This document shows positions 8,408-16,214 of a DNA stretch of 64,000 bases, piece by piece. Both the position numbers and the translations under genes were made by a program. How positions within the stretch are numbered: the first letter of the stretch is position 1; the number at the start of each line of letters is the position of its first letter. The DNA comes from Streptomyces coffeae. GTDB taxonomy: Bacteria; Actinomycetota; Actinomycetes; Streptomycetales; Streptomycetaceae. Under the pieces are notes generated by a model. It did not search any database. It was given only the letters and a program-made list of their open reading frames with translations, and was not told where the DNA came from. The stretch is from positions 62,001 through 126,000 of the forward strand of contig NZ_JAERRF010000016.1 in assembly GCF_016741875.1 (NCBI RefSeq), written 5' to 3'.

Positions 8408-9096
8408 CCCTGAACATCTTATTCGAGAGTTTCACGAGGTTGCGTGAGCGCTGCGAATTCACCGAGGTTCGCACGATGAGTGAGGATCCCGACTACGAAC
8501 TCGGTGCCGTTGTTCCTTCCGGGCACTGGAGCCAGATCACGACGAGCCTCGAGCATGCGCTCGCGGCCACTCCTCGGACCGAGGACAACATCCTGGTGGA
8601 GATCGTGAGACCACCGGACTCCGCCATCGCTCCTCCGGAAGGTCCAGAGACCGTGTACCTCGGTCAAGCCTTGGGCAAGCCGAACATGCTGACCACCACC
8701 GACAACTACCCTGACGGCCGCCGGATCGGTCTCCACTTCGACAACTGGGACAAGCTCTCCTACGCGACCAAGCACACCGGTAGGCGACGGTTCGCCGTCA
8801 ACCTCGGCCCCGGGAGCCGGTACATCGTTCTTGGGTTCATGGACGCTCAGACCGTGTGCCGTGCGGTTCACCGGGATTACGAGCAGCGCCATCCGCACTC
8901 GGACGACCTCCGACGCTTCGTCGCCGACGGCCAGGCGATGGCCTGTCTCCGTATCCGGCTGGCTCCCGGCGAAGGCTACATCGTCCCCACCGAATTTCTG
9001 CCGCACGACGGCTCGACCGAGGGCCTGGCCGTACCGTCCGTGGCTGCGTTCTGGCTTGGGAGATGGCCGCGTGGCATCCTCCCCTCAGTGATCTAG
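8404..9096 (+). CDS. Uncharacterised RiPP-cluster protein, possible Fe(II)/2-oxoglutarate-type oxygenase
   Basis: No family is recognised with certainty. The 230-aa protein has a H-F-D triad start at His111/Asp113 (GLHFDNWDKL) and a later His201 in EFLPHDGSTEG after the segment RLAPGEGYIVPT. The HxD...H order with about 90 residues between, and the PGEGYIVPT strand before the second His, resemble double-stranded beta-helix Fe(II) oxygenases, so a tailoring hydroxylation of the peptide is plausible but unproven. It overlaps the pentapeptide gene by 4 bp. Codon 6 is TTA (8419-8421), so translation is likely bldA-dependent. Confidence 0.65.
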   Translation: MTLNILFESFTRLRERCEFTEVRTMSEDPDYELGAVVPSGHWSQITTSLEHALAATPRTEDNILVEIVRPPDSAIAPPEGPETVYLGQALGKPNMLTTTDNYPDGRRIGLHFDNWDKLSYATKHTGRRRFAVNLGPGSRYIVLGFMDAQTVCRAVHRDYEQRHPHSDDLRRFVADGQAMACLRIRLAPGEGYIVPTEFLPHDGSTEGLAVPSVAAFWLGRWPRGILPSVI

Positions 9097-9269
9097 AGGT
9101 TGTGTCACGGCGTGAAGTCCGAATGCCGCGCTACGGGCGCCTCAATCACACTCCCGTCCCGCCGTTCACCGTACGTTCGGGGTACCGCCCTCCGCGCGTC
9201 TTGACCGCGCCCCCGGGCGGCGCTGGACTGGCGGGCCCAGACACGGAGTCGAGGGTCACGGGAGATGCC

Positions 9270-9338
9270 ATGCGCAGCGAGCAGAGACCGTTCCGCCGGG
9301 GGTCGCGCTGGTGGCCGTTGTGGCGACGGTGGCCGTGA
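9270..9338 (+). other. Out-of-frame N-terminus of the following glycosidase gene
   Basis: An ATG at 9270 opens MRSEQRPFRRG, a classical positively charged signal-peptide n-region, but the frame ends at 9338. Adding one G to the run at 9298-9302 joins it in frame to the hydrophobic core and AQA cleavage site of the 9311 gene. GGAG lies just upstream at 9261-9264, though its spacing (5 nt) is short. Confidence 0.6.
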
Positions 9339-10810
9339 GTGCCCCGGCGCAGGCCGCGCCTCCGGTCCCGGACGCGACGTGGACCACGCGTACGGTCGCC
9401 CCGGGTGTGCAGATACGGACCGGTGTCCTTCGGGAGACGGACGCGAAGCCGTCGTGGACGGTCACGGTCCGGGCCGCGGGTTCCGCGCCGGTGGGTGGCC
9501 GTTCGTGGGCGGACTCCACCGCGGGGCGGCTGCGCGCCGCGGGGTTCGTGCCGCGGGTGGAGCGGGTGGACTGGCCCGGATACAGCGACACCCCGCACGG
9601 CACGCTGGGATGGCGGGTGCGGGTGGGTTCGTACGGCGGTCAGGACGAGGCCCGGAGCGTGAGCGCGAAGGTGGCCGAGAGCGGGTTCGACCCGGTGGCC
9701 GACTGGACCGGCTATGACGCCCAGCAGCCCGCCGACCGGCAGAGTGTGCATCTCGCGGTGATCGACCCGGGCGCGTTCACCGGCACGGTGGAGGCCACGC
9801 ACGGCAGCAGTGTCGCGGACCGGGAGAGGACCTCCTCGCTCGCCGCCCGGCTGCGTTCCCTGGTGGCGGTCAACGGCGGCTTCTTCGTCACCTCCGGTGC
9901 CGATGGCGTACCGGGCACCACGGCCGGACTCTCCGTGCACCACGGTGCGTTGGACTCGATGGCCGTGGGCTCGCGGGCCGCGCTGGTCCTGGCGGACGGC
10001 GGACGGCGGGCCCGTATCGCCGATCTGACCTCGACGGTCACGGCGCGCGCGGGGTCGTCCCGCTATGCGGTGGAGGGCGTCAACCGGGTGCCCGGCGCGG
10101 TGCGCAACTGCGGCCGCCCGGGCGGCGTGCCGACCGAGCGGCCCCGTCAGGACGTCACCTGCACCAGGGCCGACGACCTCGTGGCGTTCACCCCGCGGTT
10201 CCGGACCGACCTGCCCACCGGGCCCGGCGCCCAGGTGGTGCTGGACGCCGACGGGCGAGTGGTGGCGGCCGGTGCCCGCGGCGGTACGGTCCCGGACGGC
10301 GGGTCGGTGCTCCAGGGCACCGGCGCGGCGGCCGACTGGCTGACCGCCGAAGGCCGCCCGGGGACCCGGATCGCGCTGACGGAGACGGTCCGCGACACCT
10401 CCGGCCACCAGGTGCGGTGGGACGGTGACGACAGCGTGGTCAGCGCCGCGCCCACCCTGGTCGAGGGTGGTCGGATCGCGGTGGACGCCGCCACTGAGGG
10501 CACCCTCGATCCGCGGGACCCCGCCTTCGGCTACGCCTGGTCCAACGCCCGGCAGCCGCGCACCATGGCCGGGATCGACGGGCGGGGACGGCTGCTGCTG
10601 GCCACCGTGGACGGACGGCAGCCGGGCGTCAGCGCGGGGTTCACCCTCCTGGAGGCCGCGCGGTTCATGCGGTCCCTGGGCGCGCGGGAAGCGCTGAACC
10701 TCGACGGCGGCGGGTCGAGCGCCATGGCGGTGGACGGCGCGTTGGTCAACGTTCCGTCGGACGCGGCCGGTGAGCGCGCGGTGGGCGACACCGTGCAGGT
10801 GCTGCCGTAG
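9311..10810 (+). CDS. Secreted phosphodiester glycosidase family protein (NAGPA domain)
   Basis: This is an exported protein whose C-terminal half is a phosphodiester glycosidase (NAGPA-like) domain, including LAARLRSLVAVNGGFFV near the domain start and the catalytic-region motif EALNLDGGGSSAMAVDG near the end. Members act on GlcNAc-phosphodiester or exopolysaccharide-type linkages; the substrate here is unknown. The in-frame GTG at 9311 yields only a hydrophobic core (VVATVAVSAPAQA) with no charged n-region, so the true start is probably ATG 9270 with one base missing between 9297 and 9302. With one base added, 9270-10810 becomes a 513-aa protein with a complete Sec signal. It converges on the DsbA-like gene with a 10-bp gap. 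Confidence 0.82.
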   Translation: MAVVATVAVSAPAQAAPPVPDATWTTRTVAPGVQIRTGVLRETDAKPSWTVTVRAAGSAPVGGRSWADSTAGRLRAAGFVPRVERVDWPGYSDTPHGTLGWRVRVGSYGGQDEARSVSAKVAESGFDPVADWTGYDAQQPADRQSVHLAVIDPGAFTGTVEATHGSSVADRERTSSLAARLRSLVAVNGGFFVTSGADGVPGTTAGLSVHHGALDSMAVGSRAALVLADGGRRARIADLTSTVTARAGSSRYAVEGVNRVPGAVRNCGRPGGVPTERPRQDVTCTRADDLVAFTPRFRTDLPTGPGAQVVLDADGRVVAAGARGGTVPDGGSVLQGTGAAADWLTAEGRPGTRIALTETVRDTSGHQVRWDGDDSVVSAAPTLVEGGRIAVDAATEGTLDPRDPAFGYAWSNARQPRTMAGIDGRGRLLLATVDGRQPGVSAGFTLLEAARFMRSLGAREALNLDGGGSSAMAVDGALVNVPSDAAGERAVGDTVQVLP

Positions 10811-10820
10811 CCGTGTGCGG

Positions 10821-11444
10821 TCAACTGAAGTCCAGGCCCCCGGTGCGGGTGCGCTTCAGTTCGAAGAAGTCGGGGTAGCCCGCGAGCAGTCGGGCGCCGT
10901 CGAAGATGCGGACGGCGTCCTCGCCGCGCGGGATGGAGGAGAGCACCGGGCCGAAGAAGGCGACGCCGTCGACGTGGAGAGTGGGGGTGCCCACGTCCTC
11001 GCCGACCGGGTCCATGCCCTCGTGGTGGCTCTTGCGCAGGGCGTCGTCGTAGTCGGTGGAGGTGGCCGCCTCCGCGAGTTCGGCGGGGAGGCCGACCTCG
11101 GCGAGGGCCTCGGCGATGACGGCCTCGCGGTCCTTGTTGCCCTCGTTGTGGAGGCGGGTGCCCATCGCGGTGTAGAGGTCGCGCAGCACCTCCTCGCCGT
11201 GGTGCTGGGCGGCGGCGACGCAGACGCGGACCGGGCCCCAGCCCTTGGAGATCAGCTCACGGTAGCGCTCGGGCAGGTCCTCCCGGTTCTCGTTGAGCAC
11301 CGACAGGCTCATGACCCGGAACCGCAGATCGATGTTCCGGTGGCGCTCGACCTCCAGGATCCAGCGTGAGGAGATCCAGGCGAACGGGCAGACGGGGTCG
11401 AAGTAGAAGTCGACTGTGGTGGCGGAAGCGTCCGTAGTGGTCAT
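10821..11444 (-). CDS. DsbA-family mycothiol-dependent oxidoreductase (Rv2466c-like)
   Basis: This is a thioredoxin-fold protein with the active-site motif DPVCPFAW (CPFA) near residue 18, and the helical insertion and PTLHVDGVAFFGPVLSSIPRG segment typical of the Rv2466c-type mycothiol-dependent nitroreductase/oxidoreductase group. Length is 207 aa, cytosolic, no signal peptide. The ATG at 11444 is chosen because the family motif begins soon after it; upstream in-frame sequence looks non-coding. A strong terminator hairpin for the neighbouring protease gene lies upstream at 11545-11576. Confidence 0.85.
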   Translation of the reverse strand: MTTTDASATTVDFYFDPVCPFAWISSRWILEVERHRNIDLRFRVMSLSVLNENREDLPERYRELISKGWGPVRVCVAAAQHHGEEVLRDLYTAMGTRLHNEGNKDREAVIAEALAEVGLPAELAEAATSTDYDDALRKSHHEGMDPVGEDVGTPTLHVDGVAFFGPVLSSIPRGEDAVRIFDGARLLAGYPDFFELKRTRTGGLDFS

Positions 11445-11544
11445 GGATCCGAGCGTAGTTCGCCACTGGCCCCGTTCTGAGGGCCAATCCCCTGTGCATC
11501 GCCCGGGCCATTCCCGGACGACGGAGCACCTGCTGCGGAAAGCA

Positions 11545-11576
11545 GCCGCCGCGCCCACCTGGGTGGGCGCGGCGGC
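11545..11576 (-). terminator. Strong hairpin terminator after the subtilase gene
   Basis: A perfect 15-bp inverted repeat (GCCGCCGCGCCCACC / GGTGGGCGCGGCGGC) with a 2-nt centre lies 27 bp beyond the stop of the S8 protease gene. No U-tract is present, as is usual in Streptomyces. Confidence 0.8.
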
Positions 11577-11602
11577 CGGGGTGCCGCAGGGGCCGAAGGG
11601 CG

Positions 11603-12823
11603 TTACTTGACGACCTTCAGCAGCTTGTTCGGCGTGCCCTCGCTCGGGTTGGTGATCTTGTCGGCGGTGGCACCGTCGGTCAGGGCCTTGGCGACATCCG
11701 CCGGCTTGGCGTCCTGGTGGCCGCTGAGGTAGACGGCGGCGGCGCCCGCGACGTGCGGGGTGGCCATCGAGGTGCCGGAGATGGTCTTGGTGGCGTCGTC
11801 GCCGTCGTTCCAGTCGGAGGTGATGTCCGAGCCGGGGGCGTAGATGTCCACCGCCTTGCCGAAGTTGGAGAAGTCCGACTGCTCGTCCTTGTCGGTGCTG
11901 GAGGCGACGGTGATCGCTTCCTTCACCCGGGCCGGGGAGCTCTGACCGGCGTCGCTGGACTCGTTGCCCGCGGCCACCGCGAAGGTGACACCGGCGTCGA
12001 TGGCCTTCTTCACGGCCGCGTCGAGCGCCTCGTCCACTCCGCCGCCCAGGCTCATGTTGGCCACGGACGGACCCTCATGGTGCTCGGTCACCCAGTCGAT
12101 GCCCGCGACGACCTGCTCGGTGGTGCCGGAGCCCTCGTTGTCCAGGACGCGCACGGCAACGATCTTGGCCTTCTTGGCGACACCGTGGTCGGCACCGGCG
12201 ATGGTGCCCGCCACGTGGGTGCCGTGGCCGTTGCCGTCGTCGGCGTCGTCGTCGTTGTCGATGGCGTCGAAGCCGGACTTGGCGCGGCCGTCGAAGTCCT
12301 TGTGCGAGGTGCGCACACCGGTGTCGATGACGTACGCGGTGACACCCTCACCCGCGGTGTCCGGGTAGGTGTACTTCTTGTCGCCCTGGGTGTCGTCCTG
12401 GTCGATCCGGTCCAGACCCCAGGACGGCGGGTTCTCCTGGGTGCCCTTGATCGTGAACCGGTGGTTCTGGATCACCTTGGCGACCGACGGGTCGGCGGCG
12501 AGCCGCTTGGCCTCGGTCTCGCTCAGGTTGTTGGCGGAGAAGCCGTTGATGGCGGAGTCGAAGCTGCGGCGCAGCTTGCCGCCGTACTCCTTGGCGAGGT
12601 CCTTGCCCTCGGAGGCGGCCTTGATGGACTTGCCGCCCTTGAGCATGACGATGTAGCTGCCGTCCACGGCGTTCTTGGACTCGGCGCCGTAGACCTTGCC
12701 CTCGGCGGGCGTGTCGGTGGCGGCGCCGGCCGGGATGGCCACGAAGGCACCGGCGGTGACGGCGGCCGCGGCGGCCACGGCGAGACCTATGCGACGCGCG
12801 TTGCGCTGCTTGTGTGCTGCCAT
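11603..12823 (-). CDS. Secreted S8 subtilisin-like peptidase with I9 propeptide
   Basis: This is an extracellular serine protease. The order is: Sec signal (KQRNARRIGLAVAAAAAVTAG, cleavage after PAGAA), inhibitor I9 propeptide (about residues 48-125, starting DGSYIVMLKGG), then the S8 domain with catalytic Asp in AYVIDTGVRTSH, His in GNGHGTHVAGTIAG and Ser in SGTSMATPHVAG. All three catalytic residues are present. The 406-aa length is that of compact Streptomyces proteinase K-like enzymes without a C-terminal extension. ATG 12823 has AGGAGG about 10 nt upstream. Confidence 0.95.
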   Translation of the reverse strand: MAAHKQRNARRIGLAVAAAAAVTAGAFVAIPAGAATDTPAEGKVYGAESKNAVDGSYIVMLKGGKSIKAASEGKDLAKEYGGKLRRSFDSAINGFSANNLSETEAKRLAADPSVAKVIQNHRFTIKGTQENPPSWGLDRIDQDDTQGDKKYTYPDTAGEGVTAYVIDTGVRTSHKDFDGRAKSGFDAIDNDDDADDGNGHGTHVAGTIAGADHGVAKKAKIVAVRVLDNEGSGTTEQVVAGIDWVTEHHEGPSVANMSLGGGVDEALDAAVKKAIDAGVTFAVAAGNESSDAGQSSPARVKEAITVASSTDKDEQSDFSNFGKAVDIYAPGSDITSDWNDGDDATKTISGTSMATPHVAGAAAVYLSGHQDAKPADVAKALTDGATADKITNPSEGTPNKLLKVVK

Positions 12824-13174
12824 TACGAGGGAATCCTCCTCGTGCGGTGGTGGGGGGGAAGCGCACTGAGTGCGCGCACCGGGAAGCGAAGTGGGGTCGC
12901 CCCGGGCTGACTCGAAACCCTGACCGATTGACACGGTCAATTCAAGATCTCCCGGAAGTTGTGACGCAGACAACTCCCGCCATCATGGCGATCAAGCCAA
13001 ATCCCTTTAGGTGTAAGGGGCTTGAATCGAAAGGGTAGGGCTGTCCCCCCTCCGCAGGGTGGAGAGAGCTGCCCATGGGTTCACCGGACAGCAGGATGGG
13101 GGGCCGCGCCCCCGCGGCCTAGCGTTTTCCGCGGTGGCGGCACGGGGCCGCCGCCACAGGAAAAGGGGGACGTC
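12824..13174. promoter_or_regulatory. Divergent intergenic region, candidate operators
   Basis: This 351-bp region separates the protease and the MMPL gene. It holds a perfect dyad TGACCG-7 nt-CGGTCA at 12921-12939 and a second, AGTTGT-7 nt-ACAACT, about 20 bp on. Either could bind a regulator of one of the divergent genes; no gene is seen within it. Confidence 0.4.
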
Positions 13175-15462
13175 GTGGCGGATACGGACCGCTTGGCGAG
13201 ACCGCGCGGCATAGCGGCCCGCGCAGGCAGTTGGAGCGCCCGGCACCGGTGGACCGCGGTCGGGGGCTGGGTGCTGCTCGTCATCCTCGCCCTGGCCGTC
13301 GGGTCGATGGCCGGACGGGTCGATGTGGCGGACAGCGAGCAGGTTCCCGGCGAAGCCGGGCGCGTCTCGACGATTCTCGACGAGGCGGGCATTGACGAAG
13401 CCGCCGGTGAAACCGTCCTGATCCAGGCCAAGGGCAACGGGATCACGGCGAACGACCCCGAGTTCCGCACGGCGGTCGACGCGGTGATCGACGCGGTCCG
13501 CGGCACCGGTGAGGCCACCGCCGTGACGTCCCCGTACCGGACCAAGACCATTTCCGCCGACCGGCGTTCTGCGCTGGTGCAGTTCGATATGCGCGGTGAC
13601 GCGGAGAAGGCGTCGGACCACATCCAGCCGGTGCTGGACGCGGTGGACAAGGCCAAGGACGCCCACCCGGACCTGCGGATCGAGGAGTTCGGCGACGCGA
13701 GCGGCCAGAAGGCGTTCGACGACGCCTTCGGTGACGACTTCCAGCAGGCCGAGTACTCGGCCCTGCCGGTGGCCCTCGGCATTCTGCTGATCGCCTTCGG
13801 CGCCCTGGTGGCCGCCCTGCTGCCGGTGGCGCTGGCGATGACCGCGTCGTGGCCACCACCGGTCTGGTGGCCGTGGTGAGCCACTGGGTGCATATGAGCG
13901 ACACCGCCAACTCCGTGATGCTGCTGGTGGGTCTGGCCGTCGGCGTCGACTACTGCCTGTTCTACCTGCGGCGTGAACGCGAGGAGCGCGCCGCCGGACG
14001 GGACGCCCAGACCGCGCTGCGCATCGCCGCGGCCACCTCCGGCCGGGCCATCCTGGTCTCGGGTGTCACGGTCATCGTGGCGATGGCGGGCATGCTCTTC
14101 ACCGGTATCGCCGAGTTCAAGGCGATGGGCCTGGCCACCCTGATGGTGGTGGCGGTGGCGATGGTGGGCTCGGTGACGGTGCTGCCCGCGCTGCTCTCAC
14201 TGCTCGGTGAGCGGGTGGAGAAGGGGCGGGTGCCGTTCCTGGCCCGCGCCAAGCGCAAGGGCAACGGCGAGAGCCGCGTCTGGCGCGCGGTGCTGAAGCG
14301 GGTGCTGCGCCGGCCCAAGCTGTCCCTGGCGCTCGCGGGCGGTGCCCTGATCGCCATCGCCGTCCCCGCCGTGAGCATGAACACCGCGAACCTCACCATG
14401 GACCAGGAGTTCGGCGACCGGCTGCCGGTCATCGCCGCCTACCAGCACATCGACGAGGCGTTCCCCGGCGGTCCCGACCCGGCCGAGGTGGTCGTCAAGG
14501 CCGAGGACATCAACGCCGCTCCGGTGCGCGAGGCCATCGGCCGCTTCCGTGCCGACGCGGTGGCCAAGGGCGCCTCCAAGGGCCCGGTCGAGGTGACCTT
14601 CCACACCAAGGAGAACCTGGCCGTCCTCCAGGTGCCGCTGATCGGCGGCTCCGACGAGAAGAAGAGCGAGCGGAGCCTGGCCGTCCTGCGGGACGAGGTG
14701 CGCCCGGCGACCCTCGGCGCGGTGGACGGTGTGGAGGCCCCGATCGGCGGCTCCACCGCCTCCTCCAAGGACTTCAACGACAAGCTGGGCTCGGCCGTGA
14801 CCCCGGTCTTCGCCTTCGTCGTGGTCTTCGCCTTCCTGCTGATGCTGATGTCCTTCCGGTCGCTGACCATCGCGGTGACCTCGATCGTGCTCAACCTGCT
14901 GTCGGTGGGCGCCGCGTACGGCATCCTCACCGCGGTCTTCCAGCACGGCTGGGGCGCCGGCCTGGTGGGCGCGGAGGGCGTGGGCGCGATCGTGTCCTGG
15001 CTGCCGCTGTTCCTCTTCGTGATCCTCTTCGGGCTGAGCATGGACTACCACGTCTTCGTGGTCTCCCGGATCCGCGAGGGGTGGCTGGCCGGACGTACCA
15101 CCAAGGACGCGGTGGTGCACGGGGTGGTCACCACCGCTGGTGTGGTCACCAGCGCCGCCGTGATCATGGTCGCCGTCTTCGCGATCTTCGGAACGCTGTC
15201 GATGCAGAGCATGAAGCAGATGGGTGTGGGGCTCGCGGCCGCGGTGCTCATCGACGCCACGGTGATCCGAGGGGTGCTGCTCCCGGCCGCGATGACACTG
15301 CTCGGCGAGCGCAACTGGTATCTGCCCAAGTGGCTGGGGTGGCTGCCCGATATGACCCATGACGAAGCGGCTCTGACGCAGCCGCCCGCCCCGGCCCCGG
15401 CGGCCGTGGCGCCCGGTTACGGCCCCGAACTGGGCGACCGCCCGCGGCACGCCAGGATCTGA
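13175..15462 (+). pseudogene. MMPL/RND-family transporter, single-base frameshift
   Basis: This is a membrane exporter of the actinobacterial MMPL family (lipid or drug efflux) split into two frames. Part 1 (13175-13879, 234 aa) starts at GTG with GGGGGA upstream and contains the first TM (WTAVGGWVLLVILALAV) and first extracellular loop. Part 2 (from about 13845 to 15462) carries the remaining TM bundle, including VGLAVGVDYCLFYLRRE and FVILFGLSMDYHVFVVSRIREG. Around 13840-13846 the expected MTAVVATTGLVAVV is broken; one additional G restores a 762-aa protein of normal length. Nothing else looks decayed, so sequencing error is as likely as true inactivation. Confidence 0.88.
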
Positions 15463-15488
15463 CGCCCCCGACTCCCCGCCGCGACGTC

Positions 15489-15524
15489 AACCGGTCGCGT
15501 GGCCTTTCGGCCGCGCGGCCGGTT
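15489..15524 (+). terminator. Hairpin terminator after MMPL gene
   Basis: A 16-bp stem (two G-T wobbles) with a TTTC loop, AACCGG...GGCC-TTTC-GGCC...CCGGTT, lies 26 bp after the MMPL stop. Confidence 0.85.
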
Positions 15525-15574
15525 TCGTGTGCTGGCTTGTTCCTGATGCCGCGGAACACGGGGCGGGGAGGGTT

Positions 15575-15622
15575 GACGGACCCGCGGTGAACCCGGCCGA
15601 CGGACCCGCGGTGAACCCGGCG
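15575..15622. repeat. Two tandem 24-bp repeats
   Basis: The 24-bp unit GACGGACCCGCGGTGAACCC(GGCC) occurs twice back to back (23/24 identical) with a partial third copy starting at 15623. It lies in the intergenic region after the MMPL terminator; no function is apparent. Confidence 0.8.
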
Positions 15623-15742
15623 GACGGGCTCGGGAAAAACCCGTTGCGCCGTCCGCCGCCCGGTCCGTACGGTGCCAGGGTCACGGCGGAGTTCCGTGGT
15701 GTTGCACACGGCCCGCACGGGCGCACTGGGAGGAGGACACCG

Positions 15743-15904
15743 ATGGGCGGCAGTCCCGGCATCGGCGTGTCCACCCGCCTCATCACCCGCGGCTGTGCCG
15801 GGGTGGCGTGTGTGTGCCCCTATGCCCTGTTCACCCGCCGTCCGCGGCGCGGCCCCGGTGCCCTGGCCGGCCCGGACGCGCCCAGCCTCTCCGCGAGTCT
15901 GTGA
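15743..15904 (+). CDS. Small Cys-containing peptide upstream of erm, candidate leader peptide
   Basis: This 53-codon frame has a strong GGGAGGAGG 8 nt before its ATG. It encodes STRLITRGCAGVACVCPYAL in its middle, then an Arg/Pro/Gly-rich tail. Three Cys are clustered. Its stop codon lies at the beginning of the 17-bp repeat array that precedes the erm gene. It could be a translated leader of the erm transcript or an independent small protein; no family is recognised. Confidence 0.45.
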   Translation: MGGSPGIGVSTRLITRGCAGVACVCPYALFTRRPRRGPGALAGPDAPSLSASL

Positions 15905-16029
15905 TCCGCCCGTTGTCCTGAGCGACGTGTGATCGTGAGCGACCTGTTGTCGTGAGCGAACGGCTGTCATGAGCGAGTGATGTTCATGAGCGACCCGTCG
16001 TTCGTCATGAGCGACCAGCCCCTCTCGCG
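15902..16029 (+). repeat. Array of 17-bp direct repeats upstream of erm
   Basis: The heptamer TGAGCGA begins at 15919, 15936, 15953, 15970 and 15987 (exactly 17 bp apart) and again at 16008 (21 bp). A degenerate copy begins at 15902. The spacer parts are partly conserved (ends TCG or TCA). The array ends about 190 bp before the erm start. The period is not a multiple of three, so it is not a coding repeat. Confidence 0.9.
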
Positions 16030-16214
16030 CCGCTGATGGTCTCCACAGGTGTGGCGCTCGTTGTTCCGAGCGCCCGATCCGCCGCTTCCGTATGCCCTCG
16101 GCCAGAGCCCCCGCCAGTTCAGGAATCACTCGTTCCGGACGGGCGGCAGGGCCCGTTCGGCGCTGCCGTCATGCCGCCACCGCTGCCCGTCCGGCTTACG
16201 GAAGGACCGTGGCC

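Noticed and set aside
9097..9269. Search for an attachment site or terminal repeat at the right edge of the RiPP island
   Set aside because: No tRNA, integrase, transposase or matching direct repeat with the left edge near 3870-3900 was visible.
11717..12910. 397-codon plus-strand open frame opposite the subtilase
   Set aside because: Gly/Val-rich translation typical of antisense frames; the protease has signal, propeptide and all catalytic residues.
14197..15450. Long minus-strand open frame of 417 codons opposite the MMPL gene
   Set aside because: His/Gly/Arg-rich translation without any domain; it is the antisense shadow of clear membrane-protein codons.
15902..16029. 17-bp repeats as a CRISPR array
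   Set aside because: Only 7 bp per unit are conserved, the spacing is 17 bp and no cas genes are present.
15248..16129. Minus-strand open frame of 293 codons through the repeat region
   Set aside because: It crosses a terminator, two repeat arrays and the erm leader with low-complexity translation and no start signal.
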